Below, piece by piece: positions 43,235 through 52,804 of a stretch of DNA of 64,000 nt (position 1 is its first letter; every line of letters starts with the position of its first letter). The notes beneath the pieces are model-generated. The model saw only the letters and a list, made by a program, of their open reading frames with translations. It was not told the DNA's origin and did not search any database. Source of the DNA: JBHHUI01 sp965248775 (GTDB lineage Bacteria > Chloroflexota > Anaerolineae > Anaerolineales > JBHHUI01); assembly GCA_965248775.1 (NCBI GenBank), contig OZ252150.1:310001-374000 (forward strand), written 5' to 3'. The position numbers were made by a program, and so were the translations under genes.

Positions 43235-44844
43235 ATGAGCGACCATATCCATATTCTGTACATAGACGATAACCCCTCGACCGTGACCTTGTTCGGGATG
43301 CCCTGGTAAAAGAACATACAGACTTTCGGGTAACCGAAGCGGCTTCTCGCGAGGAATTCTACGAGCGGCTTGAAGAGTATGACTATGACATGGTTTTGAG
43401 TGATTTCAATATCCTTGGCTTCGAAGGGCTGCAGGTGATTGATGCCGTTCGGATCAGGGATTTAAAGGTACCTGTGGTCATTGTCACCGGCACAGGGTCA
43501 GAAGAAGTCGCTGTGAAGGCTATGAAACGTGGCGCAGCCGATTATGTGATCAAGAGCCCCCAACACATCCGACGACTACCGTACACCATATATGAGGTAA
43601 TTGAGAAGAAGCGCCTACAAGTTGACCGCCAGCAGGCAGAGCAGGCGTTGCGGGAGAGCGAAGAGCGCTTCGATCTGGCTGTGCGTGGCTCGACAGACGG
43701 CCTTTGGGACTGGCCTGACATGAGCGTGGACAAGACTTGGTGGTCGCCGCGCTACTTCGAATTGCTCGGGTATAAAGAAGGTGACTTCGAGCCCAACATT
43801 CTGACGTTAGAAGAGCTGCTCCATCCAGACGATCTGGAACGGGCAAGCGAGGCGTGGCGTTTGCATCTCGAAGAACAACAACCGCTGGACATGGAATACC
43901 GGTTGCGAACGAAATCGGGCGTGTACCGTTGGTTCCGCTCGCGGGGTATGACGGTGCGGGATGAGGACGGCGAACCCATTCGCATGGCCGGTTCCATCCA
44001 GGACATTACCGAGCGCAAGCAGGCGGAGGCAGCCTTGGAAACTGCCAATGCGGAATTAACCCGCGCTGCTAATGAGGCACACGAGATGGCACTCGTTGCC
44101 AATGCCGCCAGCCAGGCCAAGAACGAATTCCTGGCCAACACCTCCCACGAACTGCGAACACCCCTAACCGGCATCATCGGCCTCCTGCAAATATTAAACT
44201 CCGATTTGAGCGCATCGCGCGAGGAGGAGAGCGAGTTCATCGAATCGGCGCTGGACACATCCCTCCATCTGCTTGAGGTAGTCAACGATGTTCTCGACAT
44301 ATCCAACGTCGAAGCTGGACGATTGGAGATTAATCTTGAGCGTGTTCGTCTCGCAGATGTATTGGATGAAGTAAAAAAGACGACCGGCTTGCAGGCGCGG
44401 CAAAAAGGGCTGGCTCTTCAGTTCCAGGTCCTGGCTGATCTCTACGTCCAGGCAGACCCGGTGCGGTTGCAACAGGTGCTCCTCAATCTGGTGGGCAACG
44501 CCCTCAAATTTACAGATTCCGGCGAGGTGTCGGTGAACGCCCAACCCGCACCCGACCCTGATTACGCGCTGATCGAAATCACGGACACAGGCGTGGGCAT
44601 CGCCCCGCAGTTTCTGCCGCGCGCGTTTGAATAATTTTCGCAGGCTGATGGATTCATTTCCCGCAAGCATGGTGGCACGGGTCTTGGGCTAGCCATCACG
44701 CAGGGCTTGGTCAAGACGATGGGCGGTGAGATCGGGTTGGAGTCAAAAGACGAGGGTAGCGGTACACGTGCCTGGCTGACGTTGCCCTTGCCGGGAATTA
44801 CCGAAATCCACAACAATAAAACGGCTGATGTTCCGTCGGATTAA
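43235..44844 (+). pseudogene. Receiver-PAS-histidine kinase with a frameshift and an in-frame stop
   Basis: The ATG at 43235 opens MSDHIHILYIDDNP, the start of a receiver domain. A C run at 43273-43276 has lost one base: adding a C restores LDRDLVRDALVKEHTDFRV and the rest of the receiver (MVLSDFNILG, VVIVTGTGSEE). A PAS/PAC domain, HisKA (NEFLANTSHELRTPLTGIIG) and HATPase_c (NLVGNALKFT, DTGVGIAP) follow. At 44632-44634 the frame meets TAA where FEQF or a similar sequence is expected, and 70 more codons (ISRKHGGTGLGLAITQGL, GTRAWLTLPL) continue to the true end at 44844. The clean open part, 43390-44634, lacks the start of the receiver and the G2 box. Confidence 0.85.
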
Positions 44845-44973
44845 TCTTCTCAACTGTCCACCCCGCTGATACGGAAGCTAAGTCCTCGCCAACAAATTCT
44901 CGCTTTATCGGTCTGTTTAGCGTCCTAAAAAATATAGCTTGATTCTGTAGAATTCGCCTTTTGCATATAAACT

Positions 44974-45362
44974 TTAATGCAAGTAGTTGCGCAATTCCGC
45001 TGTCAATTCCCCCATCGGGGCTGGCTTGGAAAAGTAGGCGTTAGCTCCAGCTTCCATACTCTCATCACGAGCCTTCTGGTCGGTGCGGGCGAAAGCATAA
45101 TGACCGGCAGCATTCCTAAGTGCTCATCAGCACGCACTTTCCGCAAGACAGCAAAACCGTTCAAGTCGGGCATCATGATATCGAGAATAATGGCGTCCGG
45201 CGTATGGTCTTCTAGCCAGTGCAGGGCTTGAACACCTCCATTGGCTGTGGCCACCTCAAAATTACGACTCTCCAAGAGTAAGCGCATTATCGTCATGAAA
45301 TCCGGGTCGTCCTCCACAACCAGAATGACCGGTTTTTTGGGGAGTGTCACAAGTAAAACCAC
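44974..45362 (-). pseudogene. Response regulator receiver with a one-base loss
   Basis: Read on the minus strand, ILVVEDDPDFMTIMRLLLES, AIILDIMMPDLNGFAVL and PVIMLS form a receiver domain. After MLS the frame is wrong; restoring one G near 45087-45091 gives ARTDQKARDESMEAGANAYF, SKPAPMGELTAELRNYLH and a stop at 44974-44976, a perfect receiver ending. As it stands the product reads into an unrelated tail to 45003. It starts at a GTG (45362 or 45347). It is convergent with the kinase gene ending at 44844, and would have been a single-domain regulator of about 128 residues. Confidence 0.82.
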
Positions 45363-45708
45363 GCTTGATTGTTGTTTGTAAACATGCCTGAATTATTGCG
45401 TAAATTCTTATCGAAGTAACTGGGCTAATGGGGCTATAAATTTATGCGGGTCGGCTTCATTTGCGTGCTGGGTTCGAATCGTGATGTTTGCCAGCTCAAA
45501 AAAGGATCAAGTTGAAGATCGATCATTTTGATGACGACCTTCCACTCCAAGTCTTCCCAATCCACAACATAAAAATCACCTGCAGCGTGTCAAGACCTAC
45601 CTCCCGTTCACTTCGTTTCTGATTGACTCATCCCTTTCTAGGTTTCAGGGAATGGTCAAACGATCTCCTTCAGAGCTGTGATGGGTATCCGCCGACAGCG
45701 GAGGTGTT
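45363..45708. other. Intergenic stretch with a possible gene remnant
   Basis: About 346 bases between the broken receiver and the ABC module. On the minus strand, 45434-45589 is open for 52 codons (including DFYVVDWEDLEWKVVIKMID) and looks protein-like but has no start codon at its upstream end, so it may be a C-terminal remnant of an unknown gene. Nothing else is seen. Confidence 0.3.
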
Positions 45709-46425
45709 ATGATCGGCGCTGCGATGACCTCTGGAAACAGTAAAGAAAACTCAACCGCTTTCATACGTGTTGACTCTCTCTCGAAGACTTTTACAGAGGG
45801 CGGCAACGAACGCACCGTGCTGGACGGGGCGAGTGCGCAATTTGGTCGCGGGGAGTTTGTCGCTGTTGTGGGGAAAAGCGGTACCGGCAAAAGTACGTTA
45901 TTAAACATCATTAGCGGCATCGACCGGGCGGATGCGGGCAGCGTCTGGGTGGATGGGCAGGAGTTGACCGCACTTGACGATCACGCGCGTACACTTTTCC
46001 GGCGCAACCACATCGGCTTCATCTTTCAGTTTTACAATCTGATCCCCACCCTCACAGTCTGGGAGAATGTGATACTCCCCCTAGAATTGGCCGGGATTGC
46101 TGCGCGGCGGATTCGGTCTCAGGCAGAGCCGCTACTAGAAGCGGTGGGACTCGCGGACCGTCACAAGACTTTCCCCGAACTGCTCTCGGGCGGCGAGCAG
46201 CAGCGTGTGGCTATTGCGCGTGCGCTGGCCCCGGATCCCCTGCTCGTGCTGGCGGACGAACCCACGGGAAACCTCGATGAGGAGACAGGGCGCACAGTCC
46301 TCGCGCTGCTCGATCGACTCACCCGGCAAGCGGGCAAAAACCTGATCTTGGTCACGCACAGCCGCGAGGCCGCTCGCCTGGGGGATCGGACGTTCTACCT
46401 GCGCGAAGGGAAGTTGGTCGAGTGA
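45709..46425 (+). CDS. LolD/MacB-type ABC transporter ATP-binding protein (AttE-like)
   Basis: 238 residues from the ATG at 45709, with GGAGG just upstream. Walker A GKSGTGKSTLLNII, Q-loop FQFYNLIPTLTVWENV, signature LSGGEQQRVAIARAL, Walker B LLVLADEPTGNLDE and the H-switch LVTHSREAA are all present. The YNLIPTLT and PTGNLD patterns place it in the LolD/MacB/FtsE group, whose transporters move lipids, lipoproteins or peptides, or work mechanically on envelope proteins. The permease gene follows 55 bp later and then a lipocalin-like secreted protein, matching the AttEFGH arrangement. Confidence 0.92.
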   Translation: MIGAAMTSGNSKENSTAFIRVDSLSKTFTEGGNERTVLDGASAQFGRGEFVAVVGKSGTGKSTLLNIISGIDRADAGSVWVDGQELTALDDHARTLFRRNHIGFIFQFYNLIPTLTVWENVILPLELAGIAARRIRSQAEPLLEAVGLADRHKTFPELLSGGEQQRVAIARALAPDPLLVLADEPTGNLDEETGRTVLALLDRLTRQAGKNLILVTHSREAARLGDRTFYLREGKLVE

Positions 46426-46480
46426 AGACCAGTTGCCGCTAGCCAGTTTTCAGTATTTAGTCCCCAATCTGTAACTCGCA

Positions 46481-49039
46481 ATGATTTCCTACCTGCCCAT
46501 TCTTCGTGTCGGCGTGCGTTATTTACTCCGCCATCGCTGGCAAACCACGCTCATGATCGTCGGCATCACACTTGGTGTGGCCGTGGTCGTGGCGATTGAT
46601 CTGGCCAATGTCAGTGCCAGCCGCGCATTCGACCTGAGCACGGAAACCATCGCAGGGCGAGCCACACACCAGATCGTCGGCGGTCCAGCGGGTCTGGATG
46701 AAGACCTGTTCGCGCAACTGCGCCGTGCCGGCGTCAGTGTGCCGACCGCTCCGGTTGTGACCGACCTGGTGGTTTCTCCACAACTGGGGGGGCAGGCGCT
46801 GCAATTGCTTGGCGTCGATCCTTTCTCCGAAGCGCCCTTTCGCAGCTACCTCGGCGGAACGGTGGGTCAACCGCTTGCGGGCATCAATGATTTCCTCACC
46901 AAGCCGGGCGCAGTCTTTCTCTCTACCACTCTGGCCGAAAGGTACGGGCTCGTCTTGGGTGAGGCGCTCACATTGGAGATAGGTGGCCGGACCCGTATTG
47001 CCTTTGTGGCCGGATTGGTGGAACCCGCCGACAGCCTGAGCCGGCGCGCACTCGATGGGCTTATGCTGGCCGACATCGCCACGGCGCAGGAACTCACGGG
47101 TCGAGTCGGACGACTCGATCACATTGATGTGATCCTCCCGGAGGGGGACGTCTCGCACGCAGCCACGATCCAAGCAATTTTGCCTGCTGCGGCGCGCTTG
47201 CTACCGGCAGCAGCGCGTAATGGCGCGGTGGCACAGATGACGGCCGCCTTTCGCACTAATCTGACGGCATTAAGTCTGCTTGCGTTGCTGGTGGGTATGT
47301 TCCTGATCTACAACACAATGACATTCTCGGTGGTGCAGCGCCGTCAGATGTTCGGACGCTTGCGCTGCCTGGGTGTCACGAGTCGCGAGATTTTTCTCGT
47401 CGTCGTAGCGGAGGCTGTGGTGGTCGGCACCATCGGTGGGCTGCTGGGCTTGGCGTTGGGTGTTGTGCTCGGGCAGGGCGCCATCAGCCTCGTCACGCGC
47501 ACGATTAACGATCTGTATTTCACCGCCACCGTCCAAGATGTTGGCATCCCAACCGCCAGCCTCTTGAAGGGCGGTTTGCTCGGTTTGCTCGCCACCGTCG
47601 GGACAGCCATGCTCCCGGCGTACGAAGCCGCCAATGTGCCACCCCGGGCGGCGCTCTTCCGCGCTGGACTGGAAACCAAGGCGCGTGGCGCTGTGCGCTG
47701 GACAACTCTGGGCGGTGTCGTACTTGCAGCCGGCGGTGGCTTGCTGCTGGTGATCCCGTCGCGCAGCATTGTGTTGGGTTTCAGCGGCATCTTCGCGGTG
47801 TTGTTTGGGATCGCGCTGCTCGCGCCCGGTTTTACATTGCTGCTCATGCAAGCGGCAGCCGTACCTGCCGGACGATTGTGGGGCGCGCTCGGACGAATGG
47901 CTCCGCGCGATGTTGTCAATGCGCTTAGCCGCACCTCCATCGCCATCGCTGCTCTGATGGTGGCGGTCTCTGTGACCATCGGAGTGAGTGTGATGATCAC
48001 CAGCTTCCGCAGCACGGTGATCGCCTGGCTCGAACAGACCTTGCAGGGCGATATCTACGTTTCACCGGCTTCGGCCTCCAACGCGCAGACCGGTGGTGAA
48101 CTCGATCTAGATGTTGTGGAAGCGTTGGCAGTCTGGCCTGGTGTTACCCGCGTGGATACGCTCCGTCTGGCAATCGTGGATTCGCCACAAGGTCCGGTGC
48201 AGGTAGGCGCGACTAACAACGACCGCGTTGGGATCGATCGATTGTATTACGCGCTTGACCTCGTGTCGGAGAAAGTCTGGGCGGAGATGCAGGCGGGTGG
48301 GGTGCTGGTCTCCGAACCATTTGCAGTGCGCATGGGCTTGCCACGCAAAGGCGGGCTGGTCACGTTGTTCACCGATAAAGGCGAGCGTACCTTCCCAGTA
48401 GTCGGGACGTATTACGATTATTCGTCGAGCCAGGGCACGGTGATCATGACGCTGTCGCTCTATCGCGAACTGTGGGACGACACTGCACTCTCTGCGGCCG
48501 CTCTCGTCCTGGATGGGAATGCTTCGCCGGATGAAGTGGCGAGGGACATGCAGGCCGGGTTCGCCCATCTGCAACGACTCGAGATCCGCGCCAACCGCAA
48601 CTTGCGCGCAGATGTGCTGCTCGTATTCGACCGCACATTTGCCATCACCGGTGCCTTGCAATTGCTCGCCACGCTGGTGGCCTTCACCGGGGTACTTAGC
48701 GCGCTGCTGGCGCTGCAATTGGAGAAGCGCCGCATACTGGGCATCCTGCGTGCGGTCGGGCTGACCGCACGGCAGCTGTGGGGACTGGTGCTTTTGGAGA
48801 CTGGGCTGATCGGCAGCGCGGCTGGATTGCTGGCCTTGCCGACGGGTTATGTGCTGGCGTTAATCCTGATCTTCATCATCAACCGGCGTTCGTTTGGCTG
48901 GACGTTGCAATTACAGTTGGAGCCGTGGCCGTTCCTGCAGGCATTGGCTGTCTCGATCCTGGCGGCGCTGCTGGCAGGGATATACCCTGCGCGCAAGATA
49001 GCGCGCAGGGTTGCTGGCGACGCGATCAGATACGAGTGA
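46481..49039 (+). CDS. FtsX-type ABC transporter permease, fused AttF/AttG-like
   Basis: 852 residues. One N-terminal helix (about 15-40) is followed by an extracytoplasmic MacB-like domain (about 45-255), a first FtsX domain of three or four helices (about 260-390), a mid-region pair of helices (about 410-460), a second periplasmic-like domain (about 520-700) and a final FtsX domain of three helices (about 720-845) ending in PARKIARR. Two permease modules in one chain explain why only one permease gene is present. It is the partner of the ATPase at 45709-46425. The last part overlaps a frame that has been read as a longer version of the next gene. Confidence 0.9.
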   Translation: MISYLPILRVGVRYLLRHRWQTTLMIVGITLGVAVVVAIDLANVSASRAFDLSTETIAGRATHQIVGGPAGLDEDLFAQLRRAGVSVPTAPVVTDLVVSPQLGGQALQLLGVDPFSEAPFRSYLGGTVGQPLAGINDFLTKPGAVFLSTTLAERYGLVLGEALTLEIGGRTRIAFVAGLVEPADSLSRRALDGLMLADIATAQELTGRVGRLDHIDVILPEGDVSHAATIQAILPAAARLLPAAARNGAVAQMTAAFRTNLTALSLLALLVGMFLIYNTMTFSVVQRRQMFGRLRCLGVTSREIFLVVVAEAVVVGTIGGLLGLALGVVLGQGAISLVTRTINDLYFTATVQDVGIPTASLLKGGLLGLLATVGTAMLPAYEAANVPPRAALFRAGLETKARGAVRWTTLGGVVLAAGGGLLLVIPSRSIVLGFSGIFAVLFGIALLAPGFTLLLMQAAAVPAGRLWGALGRMAPRDVVNALSRTSIAIAALMVAVSVTIGVSVMITSFRSTVIAWLEQTLQGDIYVSPASASNAQTGGELDLDVVEALAVWPGVTRVDTLRLAIVDSPQGPVQVGATNNDRVGIDRLYYALDLVSEKVWAEMQAGGVLVSEPFAVRMGLPRKGGLVTLFTDKGERTFPVVGTYYDYSSSQGTVIMTLSLYRELWDDTALSAAALVLDGNASPDEVARDMQAGFAHLQRLEIRANRNLRADVLLVFDRTFAITGALQLLATLVAFTGVLSALLALQLEKRRILGILRAVGLTARQLWGLVLLETGLIGSAAGLLALPTGYVLALILIFIINRRSFGWTLQLQLEPWPFLQALAVSILAALLAGIYPARKIARRVAGDAIRYE

Positions 49040-49062
49040 GCGGGACTGACCAGGCCAACTTT

Positions 49063-50214
49063 ATGAAGCGTATCATCCTAGCCATTATCGTCGTCGCTCT
49101 GATCCTTGGAGCCTTGGCGTGGTTCGGTCTGAGCCGCCGGTCGCCACATGTCAGTGCACAGCTGATTGCGGCGGCGGAAGATATCAGTGGTTATACACGC
49201 GCCGACGATACCCGGCCATTGGACCTGCCTGCCGATTTTGGGCCGCACCCGGACTACCTCACCGAGTGGTGGTATTACACCGGCAATCTCGACTCCGTCG
49301 ATGGCCGTCATTTCGGCTATCAATTGACATTCTTCCGGCGCGCTGTATCGCCGCCACACCTGCGCCAGTCGCGCGAATCGGATTGGGCAGCCGACCAACT
49401 TTATCTCTCGCACTTCTCGCTGACAGATGTAGCCGGCGACGAATATCGGGCCTTCGAGCGCTTCACGCGCGGCGCAGCCGGACTGGCCGGTGCGCAGGCC
49501 GAGCCCTATCGTGTCTGGCTCGAAGACTGGCAGATCGAGCAGCGTTCGCCGGATGTGGTTGCCCTCCACGCGCTGCAGGATGACATCGTGCTAGATCTGA
49601 CTCTGACGGATGTCAAAGGCATAATCCTGCAAGGGCAGGCCGGTTACAGCCTCAAGGGCGCGGAGCCGGGCAATGCCTCGTATTACTTCAGTCAGACACG
49701 CTTGCAGTCCGAAGGTAGCCTGACCATCCGCGGGGAGACCTTCGCGGTTGGCGGCCTGAGCTGGATGGACCACGAATTCAGCACCAGCGCGCTGGCGCCC
49801 GACCAAGTCGGTTGGGACTGGTTCTCCATCCAGTTGGACGACGGCTCGGAACTTATGCTCTTCCAATTGCGCAAAGAAGATGGCAGCACAGACCCTTTCT
49901 CCAGCGGCACTTTCATCGCAGTCGACGGCCAGACGACGCACTTGGCGTACGAAGATTTCGAGATCGCGGTAGGTGACACTTGGCGCAGCCCGCGATCGGG
50001 TGCAGAATACCCCTCACAATGGGAGTTACGCGTGCCCAGTCTCGACCTCATACTCGCACTTGAGCCGCATCTCAGCGATCAGGAATTGAACGTGTTCTTC
50101 GTCTACTGGGAAGGCGCGGTGCGCATTATGGGAACGCGCGCCGGGAACGCAGTGGTGGGCAATGGTTATGTAGAAATGACCGGGTACGCTGCCTCCATGC
50201 AAGGACAGTTCTAA
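49063..50214 (+). CDS. AttH/CrtC-like lipocalin-domain protein, membrane-anchored
   Basis: 383 residues from the ATG at 49063 (MKRIILAIIVV), 23 bp after the permease; the frame is open further upstream, but that part overlaps the permease. A Lys-Arg start and one hydrophobic segment form a signal anchor. The body carries PDYLTEWWYYTGNL, FGYQLTFFRR, GLSWMDHEFSTS and VGWDWFSIQLDDGSELMLFQLR, which are signatures of the AttH/carotenoid 1,2-hydratase lipocalin family. In the Agrobacterium att cluster, AttH works with an ABC exporter; the hydratase name is inherited from CrtC and need not apply. It probably acts outside the membrane with the transporter encoded just upstream. Confidence 0.9.
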   Translation: MKRIILAIIVVALILGALAWFGLSRRSPHVSAQLIAAAEDISGYTRADDTRPLDLPADFGPHPDYLTEWWYYTGNLDSVDGRHFGYQLTFFRRAVSPPHLRQSRESDWAADQLYLSHFSLTDVAGDEYRAFERFTRGAAGLAGAQAEPYRVWLEDWQIEQRSPDVVALHALQDDIVLDLTLTDVKGIILQGQAGYSLKGAEPGNASYYFSQTRLQSEGSLTIRGETFAVGGLSWMDHEFSTSALAPDQVGWDWFSIQLDDGSELMLFQLRKEDGSTDPFSSGTFIAVDGQTTHLAYEDFEIAVGDTWRSPRSGAEYPSQWELRVPSLDLILALEPHLSDQELNVFFVYWEGAVRIMGTRAGNAVVGNGYVEMTGYAASMQGQF

Positions 50215-50233
50215 CGAGGAAGCGAATCTCGCA

Positions 50234-51286
50234 ATGCAGAATTTCTTTCAATCGCTACTGAGAGCGCCACTTGCCACTGTGTTGGTGTTCTTCGGGGCAG
50301 CCTCCATCTTCGTCAGCTTTGCTGCCATCACCCTGGGTGCCGGTCAAGCGGTGGCCGTGGTCGAGCAAAACAAATGGATCCTGAGCGTCTTCGGTCTGGC
50401 AATGTTGTTGTGGGGCATCGTATTGTATTTGCTCGACAACAACGCCACGACCCCCCGGCTGCTGATCGCACTTTTGGTGCCCGGCCTACCGCTTTTTGCT
50501 GCTCTCAGCTTGCTTTATCTGGATGATCAGCGCGAGCGGCCGCCAGTGGAGGTCACGCGCATTGTGGAAATAACGCGTGACGTGCCGGTAGAACTCACCC
50601 GCATAGTGGAAGCCACGCGCGAAGTGGTTGTGGAGGTGACCCGCGAAGTGTCGGTAACAGTACTCGGGCCCACGGGTGAAGTGATCATTGTGACAGCCAC
50701 ACCCGAGCCAACTGAGCGTCCGGCTGGGCGCGAATTCGATGGCCTGTCGGCTGCCTTTGAATCGGCTGCGGAGCGCCTGCAGACGGAGGCCACACAACCA
50801 CTAGATAATATTTGGACCCCTACCGGGCGCACCAACATCATACGGGAAATCGATGACTTGCTGGCAGACTTTGTCTCCATTGATTCCGCGAATTGGATTG
50901 TAGAGCGGCTGGGTGAATCTGAGGTCGTTTCCGGAGTGCCGGGGTTCAACTTGGAGGTGGACAGCAAGTTGATTATCGAGGGGACCTATCGTTGTCCGCG
51001 CGGAGTGTCACTTTCAAATGTGGGGGCTGAGGTGCATTACACAGATGCCCATGTTCGGGCCGAGTTCCAGAAGCTCCAGACCTCTGCCGGCGGAACCTTG
51101 GAACAATTCCGTGTGTGGGACATGCGCTCGTGGGAGAGGTCTGTTGTCTTCAACGGCCAGCTCGATGTGCCTAATTGCCCCACGCCGACTCCATTACCAA
51201 CGCGCACGCCGACACCCGCGCCGACGCGTACACCGACTCCCATCCCGACGACGGCAGCGACGCCGGTTCCTACAGCCACACCGTAA
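50234..51286 (+). CDS. Membrane protein with VTRxVE-type repeats and a Pro-Thr tail
   Basis: 350 residues. Three membrane helices at about 14-35, 45-65 and 73-95 precede a repeat region (about 100-150) built from VEVTRIVEITRD-like units, a pattern I associate with Chloroflexota surface proteins, where it may form beta-solenoid or coiled stalks. A soluble domain (about 165-310) follows with two Cys residues that might pair, then a Pro-Thr-rich tail (PTPTPLPTRTPTPAPTRTPT) to the end. The gene is 20 bp after the AttH-like gene in the same direction, so it may belong to that export module. Function unknown; the tail looks like a wall-spanning or glycosylated linker. Confidence 0.8.
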   Translation: MQNFFQSLLRAPLATVLVFFGAASIFVSFAAITLGAGQAVAVVEQNKWILSVFGLAMLLWGIVLYLLDNNATTPRLLIALLVPGLPLFAALSLLYLDDQRERPPVEVTRIVEITRDVPVELTRIVEATREVVVEVTREVSVTVLGPTGEVIIVTATPEPTERPAGREFDGLSAAFESAAERLQTEATQPLDNIWTPTGRTNIIREIDDLLADFVSIDSANWIVERLGESEVVSGVPGFNLEVDSKLIIEGTYRCPRGVSLSNVGAEVHYTDAHVRAEFQKLQTSAGGTLEQFRVWDMRSWERSVVFNGQLDVPNCPTPTPLPTRTPTPAPTRTPTPIPTTAATPVPTATP

Positions 51287-51361
51287 AGGCTATGTTCAAC
51301 CTTTTCAATTATCTGTCATGCTGAACGTAGTGAAGCATCTAGTTTGTCCGTGCTATGGAAC

Positions 51362-52680
51362 GAGAATTAAATAATTTGGGCAGTTGGTTCACAACGGATG
51401 CAAGCAGTGATATTCTCGTGGCTTCATCAGAACACTAGCCAGGAGGCCATGATGAAACCCTATGCGCCCGAACATGAAGAAATGATGCGCCGCTTTTACA
51501 ACAGCTTGAACGAGAAAGATGGGCGTCGCTTTGCTGGTTTCGAAGCCTTGAGATTTGGACACGGCGGACGGAGTTACATTGCGCGGGTGTTGGGGTGCAG
51601 TCGCAACACGGTGAGCAAAGGCGCCCGCGAAGTCAGTGGCTTGCCCAAGGGCGAAGTGGAGCAGCGCATTCGGAAGCCAGGCGGCGGACGCAAACCGTAC
51701 TACGTCACATGGGGGGCGCAACTTGCTGAGAAGTTCCTGGCAGTGTTGCGCGAGCACACAGCCGGTGACCCGCTGGACGAGAGGGTGCGCTGGACGAACC
51801 TGACCCCGGGCGAGATTGTTGCAGCGTTGCGGGCCGAGCACGACATCGTGGTCAGCAAATATGTGGTGCGCAAGTTGCTGCAGAAGCACAACTATCGCCG
51901 CCGAAAAGCGCAAAAGAAACTCGGTTTGAAGGCCGAGATTGAAAACCGCAACGAGCAATTTGAGAACATCACGCGGCTCAAGACCGAATTCGAAGCGGCG
52001 GGCAATCCCATTGTCAGCATGGACAGCAAGAAAAAGGAATATCTGGGCAATTTCTACCGAGACGGACATTTGTACACCCTGGAAGAACTGCAAACTTATG
52101 ACCATGATTTCAACAGCTATGCTGCTGGGGTCAGCATTCCTCACAGTCTCTACGACTTGCGTCTCAATGTCGGCTACATCCAACTCGGCGGCAGTCATGA
52201 TACCAGTGAATTCGCTTGCGATAGCTTTCGCCATTGGTGGTACACATACGGCCACTACCACTATCCCAACGCCACTTCTATTCTCGTGCTTTGCGATGGC
52301 GGCGGGAGTAACAGTTCCCGCTACTACATCTTCAAGCAAGACTTGCAAGCACTGGCCGATGAAATCGGGGTCGAAATTCGCATTGCTCACTATCCACCCT
52401 ATTGCTCGAAATACAACCCCAGCGAACACCGTTTCTTCCCGCATGTTACCCGCGCTTGCCAAGGCGTGATCTTCACCAGCCGCAAACTCGTCAAAGAACT
52501 GATGGAAAAAACCAGCACCAAGACCGGACTGAAAGCTTTTGTCCATGTTATTGACCAGGTCTACGAAACCGGTCGTAAAGTAGCCACAGATTTCAGGGAC
52601 AACATGCGCATTATCTTTGATGATTTCTTGCCCCAATGGAATTACCGCGCTCTCCCATTTGCACAAGTTATTTAATTCTC
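51362..52680 (+). mobile_element. ISAzo13-family insertion sequence (~1.3 kb)
   Basis: Imperfect terminal inverted repeats: GAGAATTAAATAATTTGGGC at 51362 onward against GAGAATTAAATAACTTGTGC, the reverse complement of the right end finishing at 52680; 19 of 21 bases agree. A single intact transposase gene lies between them. No target duplication is obvious in the flanks (GGAAC on the left, ATTCC on the right). The stop codon of the transposase lies inside the right repeat. Confidence 0.88.
51452..52675 (+). CDS. ISAzo13 family transposase
   Basis: About 407 residues from the ATG at 51452 (MKPYAPEHEE), which is five bases after AGGAGG; the ATG three bases earlier is also possible. An N-terminal helix-turn-helix region (YIARVLGCSRNTVSKGAREV) is followed by a DDE catalytic core: SMDSKKKEYLGNF holds the first Asp, SILVLCDGGGSNSSRYY the second, and CSKYNPSEHRFFPHVTRA the Glu. 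These motifs are typical of the ISAzo13 family (a DDE transposase group formerly called Rhodopirellula transposase). The gene is intact and sits inside matching inverted repeats, so the element may still be active. A long antisense frame across it is a shadow. Confidence 0.92.
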   Translation: MKPYAPEHEEMMRRFYNSLNEKDGRRFAGFEALRFGHGGRSYIARVLGCSRNTVSKGAREVSGLPKGEVEQRIRKPGGGRKPYYVTWGAQLAEKFLAVLREHTAGDPLDERVRWTNLTPGEIVAALRAEHDIVVSKYVVRKLLQKHNYRRRKAQKKLGLKAEIENRNEQFENITRLKTEFEAAGNPIVSMDSKKKEYLGNFYRDGHLYTLEELQTYDHDFNSYAAGVSIPHSLYDLRLNVGYIQLGGSHDTSEFACDSFRHWWYTYGHYHYPNATSILVLCDGGGSNSSRYYIFKQDLQALADEIGVEIRIAHYPPYCSKYNPSEHRFFPHVTRACQGVIFTSRKLVKELMEKTSTKTGLKAFVHVIDQVYETGRKVATDFRDNMRIIFDDFLPQWNYRALPFAQVI

Positions 52681-52804
52681 ATTCCTATAGACCCTTCCCA
52701 GCCCCGGCTGGACGGGGGGGTGACATGACTTTGTGCCATGACCCTGATTTTCTGAGCAGCAGACCAGCCGGAAAGTAATTCAGAATAGACACTAAATTCG
52801 CGAA

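Noticed and set aside
51316..51345. GTCATGCTGAACGTAGTGAA string before the IS element as a distinct mobile repeat
   Set aside because: It resembles a very common dispersed bacterial repeat but occurs once here, so no structure could be shown.
51389..52666. 425-codon open frame antisense to the IS transposase
   Set aside because: It mirrors the transposase over its whole length, has no family motif and lies inside the inverted repeats; it is a codon-bias shadow.
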